Below are positions 26,219-34,277 of a stretch of 56,288 bases of DNA, in pieces. The DNA lies in the NCBI GenBank assembly GCA_009694085.1, contig SHVW01000004.1, positions 1-56,288 on the forward strand, in the 5' to 3' direction. Made by a program: the position numbers and the translations under genes. Under the pieces are notes generated by a model that saw only the letters and a program-made list of their open reading frames with translations, made no database searches and had not been told where the DNA came from. The stretch's first letter is position 1. Each line of letters begins with the position of its first letter. Source of the stretch: Alphaproteobacteria bacterium (GTDB lineage Bacteria; Pseudomonadota; Alphaproteobacteria; SHVW01).

Positions 26219-26247
26219 TTGCCATGCCCGCGCGCAGGCGTCACAAT
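26219..26247 (+). promoter_or_regulatory. Sigma-70-like promoter for the acyl-CoA ligase
   Basis: TTGCCA (26219-26224) and CACAAT (26242-26247) are spaced by 17 bases in the divergent gap between the acyl-CoA dehydrogenase and ligase genes. The -35 matches five of six consensus bases and the -10 four of six. Transcription would begin near 26254, leaving a leader of about 55 bases before ATG 26309, and would exclude the upstream in-frame ATG at 26246 as a start. Confidence 0.4.
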
Positions 26248-26308
26248 GATTGATGCGGCCTCGGGTCGCGTCAAGCCTCGAACCCCCATATTTCATCGCA
26301 CCAACAAA

Positions 26309-27772
26309 ATGCTTTCATTCAATCTGGCCGCCGCTCTCGACCACCACGCCCGGGCGCGTCCGAACCACCCGGCCATCGTCGAGGGTGCGCGCGTCGTCAC
26401 CTATGGCGAACTCGCGAACCTCGTGCGGGGCTATGCCGCCTGGCTGATTGAGTTGGGCCTTAAACCCGGCGACATTGTCGGCGTAGCGTTGGCCGACACT
26501 GCGATCCATCTCGTCGCCCTTCATGCCCTGGCACGCCAGGGTTTCATCATCCTGCCCATGGATTGCCGGTGGACGCGCGAGGAGCAATCGCGCCTGGCCC
26601 GCGCCTTCGGCGCCCGGCTGGTTCTGTCGGAAGCCGGCGCTCCCACGCTCGATGGTGTGGCGACCGTATCCGGCCACGAGCTTCACTCTCCGCCCAGCGA
26701 TAGCGGCCCCGCCATCTTCGGCGACGACGAGACGCCGTTGCTGCTGTCGCTCTCTTCCGGCACGACCGGCCGGCCGCGCGGACCGCTGATCTGCCATCGC
26801 CATTTCAAGAGCCGGTTCGCCAATCACTGGGCCTCCCTGACCTTCAATCAGCACGACCGGTTTCTGTTGGCCACACCGCTTTATTTCGGCGGCGGCCGTA
26901 CCTTCGCCATGTCTTATATCTTCCTTGGCGGCACCGTTGTGTTCCGCCCACCGCCGGTCGAGCCGGCCGAGCTGGTGGACGCGGTTGCGCAGGCGCGCAT
27001 CACTTCGTTATTCCTGGTGCCGACCCAGCTACGCCGGCTGCTGGCCCTTCCCGCGCCGAACGGGCCGCTGATGCCGGGGTTGCGCGTGCTGGTGTCAAGC
27101 GGATCTATGCTGCATGCCCATGAGCGCGACGCCATCATGGCGCGGCTGACGCCGAATTGTTTCGAGTACTACTCCTCCACCGAAGGCGGCGGCATCTCGA
27201 TCCTGACCCCAGCGGAGCAACGGGCCAAGCCCGGCTCGGTCGGCCGTCCCGCATTTCTTGTCGATGTGGAGATCGCCGATAACAACCATCGCCCGCTGCC
27301 GCCCGGCGAAGTAGGCCGCATCCGCTATCGCGGCCCAGGCGTCGCCGAAGGTTTTCACAACGATGCCGAGGGTAGCCGAGACGCCTTCCATCGGGGCTGG
27401 TTCTATCCTGGCGATCTTGGGCGAATGGACGGGGACGGCTACCTCTATATTGTCGGACGCGCCAAGGACATGATCATCCGCGGCGGCGTCAACATCTATC
27501 CCGCCGAGATCGAACAAACCCTGCTCGACCATGCCAACGTTGCCGAGGCGGCCGTGGTCGGCTGGCCCGCGCCCGAACTGGGAGAAGAGGTCGTCGCCTT
27601 CGTTTCTGCGCGCGATATCGACGAGGCCGGACTGATCGCCCATTGCCGCGCCCGCCTCGCCCCATACAAGGTGCCCAAGCGCATCTTCATGACCGACGAC
27701 ATGCCCAAGAACGCGGCGGGCAAGATCGAAAAGACGAAGCTGGCAGCACGCCTGCCGCGCCAGGGAGGTTGA
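26309..27772 (+). CDS. AMP-binding acyl-CoA ligase (class I adenylate-forming)
   Basis: This 487-residue ligase activates a carboxylic acid to acyl-AMP and then acyl-CoA. The P-loop SLSSGTTGRPRG is at about residues 147-158, YYSSTEGG at about 285-292, the hinge GDLGRMDGDGYLYIVGRAKD at about 370-389, GGVNIYPAEIE after it, and the C-terminal catalytic Lys in PKNAAGKIEKTK. ATG 26309 (MLSFNLAAALDHHARARPNH) is the normal start. No clear Shine-Dalgarno precedes it. It is divergent from an acyl-CoA dehydrogenase and converges on the DmpA-type peptidase (16-base gap). Substrate chain type is unknown; length and motifs fit medium or aromatic acids. Confidence 0.88.
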   Translation: MLSFNLAAALDHHARARPNHPAIVEGARVVTYGELANLVRGYAAWLIELGLKPGDIVGVALADTAIHLVALHALARQGFIILPMDCRWTREEQSRLARAFGARLVLSEAGAPTLDGVATVSGHELHSPPSDSGPAIFGDDETPLLLSLSSGTTGRPRGPLICHRHFKSRFANHWASLTFNQHDRFLLATPLYFGGGRTFAMSYIFLGGTVVFRPPPVEPAELVDAVAQARITSLFLVPTQLRRLLALPAPNGPLMPGLRVLVSSGSMLHAHERDAIMARLTPNCFEYYSSTEGGGISILTPAEQRAKPGSVGRPAFLVDVEIADNNHRPLPPGEVGRIRYRGPGVAEGFHNDAEGSRDAFHRGWFYPGDLGRMDGDGYLYIVGRAKDMIIRGGVNIYPAEIEQTLLDHANVAEAAVVGWPAPELGEEVVAFVSARDIDEAGLIAHCRARLAPYKVPKRIFMTDDMPKNAAGKIEKTKLAARLPRQGG

Positions 27773-27788
27773 CGGTCGGCATCCAGCC

Positions 27789-28859
27789 TCACAGCCGCCG
27801 ATATTTCCGCATGACATCCTGAACACGATCCAGCGGCAGGGCATGCACGGTCCGGCTGCGGAATCCGGTCATGGTTTCGGCCCCAGTCATGGCGTTGAGG
27901 ATGGCTTCCTCCGTCGCCTCCGCCGCCGCTTGGAACAATCCGGTCATGCGGTCGGGCGCCAGCATGCGCACGGTGCTGATGGGTTCGCCATGACGGATGC
28001 GGTTGCCCGTGGCGAAGGCGAGGAAGATGTCGCCGCTGCCATTGCCGCCGATACCGCCGACCCAAGCAAGCCCCGTCGTCGCGCGGCGCGCCAGGCGCTG
28101 GCACTGGATAGGCAAGAGCGGCGCATCGGTCGCCAGGATGACGATGATCGAGCCGCCCTCGCCCATGCCGCGCTTGGGCGAGGGAATTTCCGAGATCGGA
28201 ATCTCTAGGCCGACGGGCACGCCGGCGATGCGCAGCAATTCGCGTTGGCCGTAATTGGCCTGAACGATGGCCCCGACCGTAAAAGATTCGCCACCCTCGG
28301 TCGCGACGCGGGACGCCGTGCCGGTACCGCCCTTGAACTCGTGGGCGATCATGCCGGTGCCGCCGCCCACATTGCCCTCGGCAATAGGGCCGGTAGCAGC
28401 GGCATCGAGCGCCTGGAAGGCCAGCTCCTTGGTCACGGCGAAGCTGGCGATATCGCTCAGCCAGCCGTCATAGGTTTCGCCCGCGACGGGCAGATGAAAA
28501 TCCTGGGGGGCGCCCATTTTCACGGTATTAGCGATGATGGCGTCGCGCACGATACCGACATCGTAGGTGTTGGTGATGCCGATCGGGTTGTTAAGCAGGC
28601 CTTGCTCGGCGATCCAGACCAACCCGGTCATTTCGCCATTGCCGTTGAAAGAATGACCGCCGGCAAAGACATGTTCCGTACCGATGTCACGGCCATTGGG
28701 CCAGATCATGGTCACGCCGGTACGCACGACATGGGGCGTATCGCGGATCAGATTGGCATAACCGACGAGTACGCCGCTCACGTCGGTAATCGCATTGTGC
28801 GGTCCCGTCGGCAACTGACCGACGGCGATGCCGAGATCGCGCAGGCGCTTGCGGGCCAT
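27789..28859 (-). CDS. P1 family (DmpA-type) aminopeptidase, self-processing
   Basis: This 356-residue member of the DmpA/BapA family (L-aminopeptidase D-Ala-esterase/amidase, beta-peptidyl aminopeptidases) is an N-terminal nucleophile-type hydrolase. The precursor is expected to cut itself before S237 in EGGSIIVILATDAPL, making that Ser the nucleophile. N-terminal ITDVSGVLVGYANL and GNVGGGTGM are family features. ATG 28859 is chosen because GGGGAGG lies 6-12 bases upstream; 12 upstream codons are open but unsupported. No signal peptide. It could cleave small peptides or amides delivered by the neighbouring importers. Confidence 0.88.
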   Translation of the reverse strand: MARKRLRDLGIAVGQLPTGPHNAITDVSGVLVGYANLIRDTPHVVRTGVTMIWPNGRDIGTEHVFAGGHSFNGNGEMTGLVWIAEQGLLNNPIGITNTYDVGIVRDAIIANTVKMGAPQDFHLPVAGETYDGWLSDIASFAVTKELAFQALDAAATGPIAEGNVGGGTGMIAHEFKGGTGTASRVATEGGESFTVGAIVQANYGQRELLRIAGVPVGLEIPISEIPSPKRGMGEGGSIIVILATDAPLLPIQCQRLARRATTGLAWVGGIGGNGSGDIFLAFATGNRIRHGEPISTVRMLAPDRMTGLFQAAAEATEEAILNAMTGAETMTGFRSRTVHALPLDRVQDVMRKYRRL

Positions 28860-28955
28860 GATATCCTCCCCGAGTGTGGCCTTCAGCCATGCCATGGGTC
28901 ACGCGCGGTTTCAATGCTCCCACCGCCGCCGAATTAGCCGTAACATCGGCCCGCC

Positions 28956-30179
28956 ATGTCCGCCACGCCCCATCCGATCCGCGTCTTGCTCGCCCAGCGG
29001 GAGTTCCTGGGCCTGTGGTTCGTTGGCGGCATGTCCATGACCATGCGTTGGCTGGAGATGCTGGCGACCAGCATCTATGTCTACGACCTCTCCGGCTCGG
29101 CACTACAGGTCGCGCTGATGAACTTTGTTCGCATGGCCCCCATGTTGCTGGCCGGAAGCTGGATCGGCGCCATGGCGGAGCGGCACGACCGGCGCCGTAT
29201 CATGATACTGGGACTGGCGTCCTCTGCGGTGTCCGCCGCGGTGTTGGGCGTCTTAGCCATGACCGATCGGATCGAACTCTGGCATATCGCGCTTGGCGCC
29301 TTCATCGGCGGGCTCCATTGGGCTGGCGACATGCCGGTTCGGCGCACCATACTTGGCGAGATCGCCGGCACCGAATTCGTCGGCACTGCCATGAGCCTGG
29401 ACGCCGCCACCGGCAATCTGACCCGGGTAATCGGCCCATTGCTGGGCGGCGCCCTCTATCAGCTCGTCGGGCTGCACGGCGCCTTCTTCGCCGGCGCCTT
29501 GATTCATGGCGCCTCCCTGCTGGCCGTCCTGCCGCTGATCTCGCGCCCCGGCCCGCACGCCGGCGAGGGCGATGCGGCCCGGCCCGGTGTCATCGCCAGC
29601 ATGATCGAAGGCATCCGTCTGTCCATCGCCGACCGGGCGCTGCTTGGTGCTATGGGGGTGACCCTGCTGATGAACATGCTGGCCTTTCCCTACCAATCCA
29701 TGATCCCGGTGATAGGTCGGAACGATTTGGCTCTCGATCCCGTGCCGATCGGCCTGCTCGTGGCGGCAGAGGGTGTCGGCGCCTTTATCGGCTCTGTCCT
29801 GATCGCGCGCTACATCCGGCCGACAGGCTATATGCGGCTCTACGTGTTCAGCGCCGCCATCGTGTTTGTCGCGGCCCTGCTGTTCGCTTTGTCGCGTCAG
29901 TTCGAAACGTCGATCATGCTGCTCGCGGTTTCCGGTTTTGGCGTTGCCGGCTTTTCCTCCATGCAGAGTGCACTCGTGCTCAGCCTGGCGCCGGCCCATC
30001 TGCGCGTGCGCGCCATGGGATCGCTTGCCATGTGCATCGGCGCCCAGCCGCTGGGCATAATTTATATCGGTATGCTCGCCGAGGCTTTGGGTACGCCCGG
30101 CGCAATCATCGCCATGGAGATCCAGGGATTGATCGCCATGGCAATCCTGGTCTGGGCACTACCGCCGCTCAGGCGGTGA
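28956..30179 (+). CDS. MFS transporter, EntS/MFS_3-like
   Basis: This 407-residue carrier has about twelve membrane segments, GNLTRVIGPLLGGAL in helix 5 and the MFS loop 2-3 motif GAMAERHDRRR (about residues 72-82). The protein resembles the exporter branch that includes the enterobactin exporter. It is divergent from the DmpA-type gene over 96 bases, and its last 11 bases overlap the end of the convergent DapA-like gene. Substrate and direction are unknown. Confidence 0.87.
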   Translation: MSATPHPIRVLLAQREFLGLWFVGGMSMTMRWLEMLATSIYVYDLSGSALQVALMNFVRMAPMLLAGSWIGAMAERHDRRRIMILGLASSAVSAAVLGVLAMTDRIELWHIALGAFIGGLHWAGDMPVRRTILGEIAGTEFVGTAMSLDAATGNLTRVIGPLLGGALYQLVGLHGAFFAGALIHGASLLAVLPLISRPGPHAGEGDAARPGVIASMIEGIRLSIADRALLGAMGVTLLMNMLAFPYQSMIPVIGRNDLALDPVPIGLLVAAEGVGAFIGSVLIARYIRPTGYMRLYVFSAAIVFVAALLFALSRQFETSIMLLAVSGFGVAGFSSMQSALVLSLAPAHLRVRAMGSLAMCIGAQPLGIIYIGMLAEALGTPGAIIAMEIQGLIAMAILVWALPPLRR

Positions 30180-31113
30180 GCGCCGGCTTGCGCCCCATGG
30201 CCGCGAGGCGACGGTTTAAGCGGTCGATCAGACGATCCAGTTCGGCGCGATCCTCAACGCCCAGCGACGAGCCCGGCACCCTCTGACGCGAACTGGCGAT
30301 GGCGCCGCGCCGCCACAACACCTCTTTGCGCAACGCCAACCCGATCGCCGGCTGCTGCTCGTGACGTACCAGAGGCAGGTAGGCGTCGAACATATCTTCC
30401 GCACCGTCGGAATCGCCCCGCCCGAAACGATCGCAGACCTCGACCAGCATTTCCGGCCAGGCGAAGCCGGTCATAGCACCATCGGCGCCGCGCGCCAGTT
30501 CCTGCGGCAGATAGAGCCCGCCATTGCCGGTCAGAATGCTGAACCGTCGGCGATCGTCGCGACGCGCATCGGCGCGCACGCGGCTGAGCTTGGCCAGGCC
30601 CGGGCAATCCTCGTGCTTGAGCATGACGAGCTGAGGAAAAGCGTCGACCAGCCTATTGAACACGGACACCGGCATGTAAACCTGGGTTGCCTGGGGATAA
30701 TCCTGAAGCACCACCGGCACGTGAGACCCGAGTGCGGCAAAAACCTGTTCGAAATAGGCGAAGAAGCCGTCATCGCCTCTGAGACCCGGCGTCGGTGCCA
30801 CCATGACGCCGGCCGCGCCCGCTGCCATCGATTCCTGTGCCAGCGCCTTGAGCGCGGCCAGACCCGGGCTGCTGACGCCGACCACAACAGGAACCCGGCC
30901 AGCGCGGGCAATGAAGCGACGAACGAGAGCTGTAGATTCCTCGCCCGTCAGCTTGGGCGCTTCGCCCATCATGCCGAGGATGGTGATGCCCGTAACGCCG
31001 TGACTAAGATAGAAGTCGACCAAGCGGTCGACACCATCCAGATCGAGAGCGCCATCGTCGCGGAAGGGCGTGGCGGCGATGATATAGACGCCTTTGGCGG
31101 CCTCAGTGAGCAT
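30169..31113 (-). CDS. Dihydrodipicolinate synthase/N-acetylneuraminate lyase (DapA) family protein
   Basis: This 314-residue TIM-barrel Schiff-base enzyme has the TGITILGMMGEAPKLTGEE segment (about residues 41-59), a Tyr in LQDYP (Y139) and the Schiff-base Lys K166 in VMLKHEDCPG. The GMMGE in place of the usual GTTGE shows that it is not a housekeeping DapA. Relatives include 2-keto-3-deoxy-sugar-acid aldolases/dehydratases. With the IlvD/Edd-type dehydratase at 32441 it could form part of a sugar-acid pathway of the arabinonate type (inference). It is divergent from the acyl-CoA dehydrogenase at 31216 and overlaps the MFS gene end by 11 bases. Confidence 0.87.
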   Translation of the reverse strand: MLTEAAKGVYIIAATPFRDDGALDLDGVDRLVDFYLSHGVTGITILGMMGEAPKLTGEESTALVRRFIARAGRVPVVVGVSSPGLAALKALAQESMAAGAAGVMVAPTPGLRGDDGFFAYFEQVFAALGSHVPVVLQDYPQATQVYMPVSVFNRLVDAFPQLVMLKHEDCPGLAKLSRVRADARRDDRRRFSILTGNGGLYLPQELARGADGAMTGFAWPEMLVEVCDRFGRGDSDGAEDMFDAYLPLVRHEQQPAIGLALRKEVLWRRGAIASSRQRVPGSSLGVEDRAELDRLIDRLNRRLAAMGRKPALTA

Positions 31114-31215
31114 GGCAACCCTCGTTCCCGGGATCGGGCGACTCTACACCAAGGCCGATAGCCGCCGGCAACCCGGATTTGCTTCCGCCCCAGGGCCGGC
31201 TATTCTGCCCCAGCC

Positions 31216-32415
31216 ATGGATTTCGATCTGCCCGCCCATCTGAACGAAGTGCGCGAAAGCGTCGAGCGGTTCGCCGCGACCGAGATCGAGCCGGCCATTG
31301 CCGAGGTCGAGCGCGCCGGCATTTTTCCGCGCGACATCGTGCGAAAAATGGGCGAGGCCGGTTTCTTCGGCGCGGTCTTCCCCGAATCGGTCGGCGGATC
31401 GGCCATGGGCTTTCTGGCCGTCGCCGTGATCGCCGAGGAAATCTCGCGCCTCCGACCCGAGTTCGGCTACTGCATGAATTTGCAGGCCATGACCTGCCCC
31501 TTCACCATCCTCAACTGGGGCAACCCGTCACAGATCGAGCGCTTTGTGCCCGATCTGATCGGAGGCCGGCGCATCGGCATGTTCGCGCTCAGCGAATCCG
31601 GCGGCGGTTCGGATGCAGCGGGGTCGATGAAGACCCGGGCCGAACGGCGCGGCGACCGCTATATCCTCAACGGCTCCAAGATGTGGATCACCTTTGCCGA
31701 TGCCTGCGATGCCGGCGTGATCTTCGCCAAGACCGATCCGGCTGCCGGTCATCGCGGCGTTACCGCCTTCATCATCGAGCCGAAGATATCCAAGGGCTAT
31801 TCGGCTAAGCCGATTCCGATGAAGTCGCTGTCCAACGTGTTGCGGAGCAACGCGGTCTTTCTAGACGACGTTGAAATCCCGGTGGAGAACCGCCTGGGCG
31901 AGGAAGGCGAGGGCTTCAAAATCGCCATGAACGCACTGGATTACGGCCGCCTGACCGTGTCGGCGCGCCTGGTTGGGTTGGCTCAAGCTTGCCTCGACGC
32001 TTCGATCGCCTATGCCCGGGCACGCACGGTCGGCGGCCATGCCCTCGGTCGCTATCAGATGATCCAGCATTTGATTGCGGACATGACCGTCAATGTCGAA
32101 GCCGCCCGCCTGATGACCTGTCGCATGGCGTGCCTGATGGACCGGGGCGAGCCGGCGACGCGGGCGGCCTCGCGCGCCAAATATCTCGCCGCCCAGGCCG
32201 CGCGCCATGCCGCCCTAGCGGTTGCCGAAATCCATGGCGGCTATGCGCTGGCCGACGAATACCGCGTGCAGTACCTGACCGCCTATATCAACATGCTGAA
32301 TGTTGGCGAGGGCGCCGCCAATGTGCAGCGCATCCTGATCGCGGAGGATGCGCTGGGCTACAAGAATGCCAACCGCCATCGCGTGCGCCGCCACGACGCC
32401 AAAGCCGCGGAATGA
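31216..32415 (+). CDS. Acyl-CoA dehydrogenase
   Basis: This 399-residue flavoenzyme has ALSESGGGSDAAGSMKT (about residues 123-139), GSKMWITFADACDA, and the C-terminal LNVGEGAANVQRILIAEDALG, in which the Glu of GEG is the expected catalytic base. It is only distantly related to the acyl-CoA dehydrogenase at 25018. It begins a run of same-direction genes (dehydratase, importer, amidohydrolase) extending to 41175, with a 25-base gap to the dehydratase gene. Acyl-CoA dehydrogenation beside an IlvD-type dehydratase is an unusual combination; the enzyme may act on a CoA ester formed from the imported compound. Confidence 0.9.
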   Translation: MDFDLPAHLNEVRESVERFAATEIEPAIAEVERAGIFPRDIVRKMGEAGFFGAVFPESVGGSAMGFLAVAVIAEEISRLRPEFGYCMNLQAMTCPFTILNWGNPSQIERFVPDLIGGRRIGMFALSESGGGSDAAGSMKTRAERRGDRYILNGSKMWITFADACDAGVIFAKTDPAAGHRGVTAFIIEPKISKGYSAKPIPMKSLSNVLRSNAVFLDDVEIPVENRLGEEGEGFKIAMNALDYGRLTVSARLVGLAQACLDASIAYARARTVGGHALGRYQMIQHLIADMTVNVEAARLMTCRMACLMDRGEPATRAASRAKYLAAQAARHAALAVAEIHGGYALADEYRVQYLTAYINMLNVGEGAANVQRILIAEDALGYKNANRHRVRRHDAKAAE

Positions 32416-32440
32416 CCGCCCGATCAATCGAGGAATCCCC

Positions 32441-34153
32441 ATGAGCACGGACGAACCGACCGGCCTCAAGCGCGGCCTGACCAATTACGGCGATTTCGAT
32501 TTCTCGCTCTATCTGCGTCGTTCCTTCGCCGGCTCGATGGGCTATTCCAAGGCCATGCTGGAGCGCCCGGTGATCGGCATCGCCAATTCGGCGAGCGGGC
32601 TGAACAATTGCCATCGCCATTTCCCCGAACTAATCGAGGCGGTCAAGCGCGGGGTGCTGGCGGCCGGCGGCTTGCCGCTCGACTTCCCCACAATATCGCT
32701 GGGCGAGGTTTATTTGAGTCCGACCAGCATGATGTATCGCAACCTCATGGCGATCGACACGGAGGAAATGGTGCGCGCCCAACCGCTCGACGCGGTGGTG
32801 CTAGTCGGCGGTTGCGACAAAACCGTGCCGGCCCAGCTCATGGGCGCAGTATCCGCCAATGTCCCGGCGGTCCAGCTCTTGGCCGGACCGATGATGGCCA
32901 TGCGCTTCGAGGGCGAGCGGCTCGGCGCCTGCACCGATTGCCGGCGTTTCTGGGGCCAGTACCGCGCCGGCACCATCGACAAGCCGCGCATCCAGTCGAT
33001 CGAAGGCAATCTGGCCGTCACCGCCGGCACCTGCGCCGTCATGGGCACGGCCAGCACCATGGCCTGCATCGCCGAAACCCTGGGCATGGCGCTGCCGGGC
33101 AGTGCCGCCATCCCCGCCGTTCATGCCGACCGGCTACGCGCAGCCGAAGCCTCGGGCGCGCTCGCCATGCAATTGGCGCGCACGAAGTTAACGCCCGATC
33201 GCATCGTCACGGAGAAATCGGTCGAGAACGCGCTGCGCATGCTGCTGGCTGTGGGCGGCTCGACCAATGCCATCATCCACCTGACCGCCATCGCCGGCCG
33301 GCGCGGCATCGATATCTCGCTGAAGCGGCTCAACGAACTCAGCGACAGCACGCCGGTTTTGGTCGATCTCAAACCGACCGGCCAGTTCTATATGGAGGAT
33401 TTCCACGCTGCCGGCGGCGTCGGCGCCGTGCTGCGCGAGTTGAAGCCCCTGCTCCATCTGGATTGCATGTCCGTGACCGGCGAGACCCTGGGCGAGCGGT
33501 TGGCACGCCCTGCGGGTTACGTCGATCGCAACGTCATCCGGTCTCACGGCGAACCCTTCCTGCCCTATGGCGGCTTGGTCGCACTGTTCGGCTCGCTGGC
33601 GCCCGACGGCGCCATCCTCAAGCGCTCCGCCGCCAATCCCAAGCTGTTCGAAACCGAGGGCCGCGCCGTCGTTTTCTCCTCGCTGGAAGATCTATCCCAA
33701 CGGATCGACGATCCCAATCTTGACGTTACGCCGCAGGATTTCATGGTCCTGCAAAACGCCGGCCCCAAAAGCGGCTCGGGCATGCCCGAGGCGGGCTATC
33801 TGCCGATCCCGAGCAAACTGGCACGCGCCGGGCTCAAGGATATGGTGCGCATTTCCGATGCCCGCATGAGCGGCACGGCGTTCGGTACGATCGTGCTTCA
33901 TGTGGCGCCCGAGGCGGCGACGGGCGGGCCGCTCGGCCTGGTTCGCAACGGCGACCGCATCAGGCTCAGCGTACGCGACCGTCGTATCGATCTGCTGGTT
34001 GCCGAGGATGAGTTGGGCCGCCGCCGCGCCACCCTACCACCGCGCCCACCGGGGCCGGCGCGCGGCTATCGCAAGCTCTATGACGATCATGTCTTACAGG
34101 CCGACAAGGGCTGCGATTTCGATTTCCTTAGGGCTACGCGGGGTATTTTTTGA
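32441..34153 (+). CDS. IlvD/Edd family iron-sulfur dehydratase (sugar-acid or dihydroxy-acid type)
   Basis: This 570-residue dehydratase has the three Cys expected to bind an Fe-S cluster: C57 in NNCHRH, C125 in GGCDKT and C198 in AGTCAVMG. SMGYSKAMLERPVIGIAN at the start and FPTISLGEVYLSPTSMMYRN are conserved family stretches. The ACTDCRRFWGQYRAG segment at about residues 163-177 is characteristic of the pentonate/sugar-acid branch rather than of the biosynthetic IlvD. GAGGAA precedes ATG 32441. It removes water from a 2,3-dihydroxy acid to give a 2-keto acid, which the DapA-like enzyme at 30169 could use next (inference). Confidence 0.87.
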   Translation: MSTDEPTGLKRGLTNYGDFDFSLYLRRSFAGSMGYSKAMLERPVIGIANSASGLNNCHRHFPELIEAVKRGVLAAGGLPLDFPTISLGEVYLSPTSMMYRNLMAIDTEEMVRAQPLDAVVLVGGCDKTVPAQLMGAVSANVPAVQLLAGPMMAMRFEGERLGACTDCRRFWGQYRAGTIDKPRIQSIEGNLAVTAGTCAVMGTASTMACIAETLGMALPGSAAIPAVHADRLRAAEASGALAMQLARTKLTPDRIVTEKSVENALRMLLAVGGSTNAIIHLTAIAGRRGIDISLKRLNELSDSTPVLVDLKPTGQFYMEDFHAAGGVGAVLRELKPLLHLDCMSVTGETLGERLARPAGYVDRNVIRSHGEPFLPYGGLVALFGSLAPDGAILKRSAANPKLFETEGRAVVFSSLEDLSQRIDDPNLDVTPQDFMVLQNAGPKSGSGMPEAGYLPIPSKLARAGLKDMVRISDARMSGTAFGTIVLHVAPEAATGGPLGLVRNGDRIRLSVRDRRIDLLVAEDELGRRRATLPPRPPGPARGYRKLYDDHVLQADKGCDFDFLRATRGIF

Positions 34154-34236
34154 TTCCCCTTGCCGGGCCGGGCTTGCTAGGCTGGCTCGGTCCGAGGCGC
34201 GGAAATGGCAATAAACCACGCGCCTATCCAGACGGA

Positions 34237-34277
34237 GCGGCGGCATGACCGCCGCATACAGGAGGCTGACACCATGA
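34237..34277 (+). promoter_or_regulatory. Leader hairpin and 10-codon mini-ORF before the binding-protein gene
   Basis: A 7-pair all-GC stem (GCGGCGG / CCGCCGC, loop CATGA) lies at 34237-34255, just before the GGAGG of the binding-protein gene. An ATG in the loop at 34245 opens a 10-codon frame (MTAAYRRLTP) whose TGA overlaps the ATG at 34274. If translated, it would couple entry onto the main gene and would unfold the stem. It could equally be chance. Confidence 0.3.

Noticed and set aside
34205..34273. Upstream start (ATG 34205) for the second binding protein
   Set aside because: It would put 23 charged residues before the signal peptide and lacks a ribosome-binding site, whereas GGAGG is correctly placed before ATG 34274.
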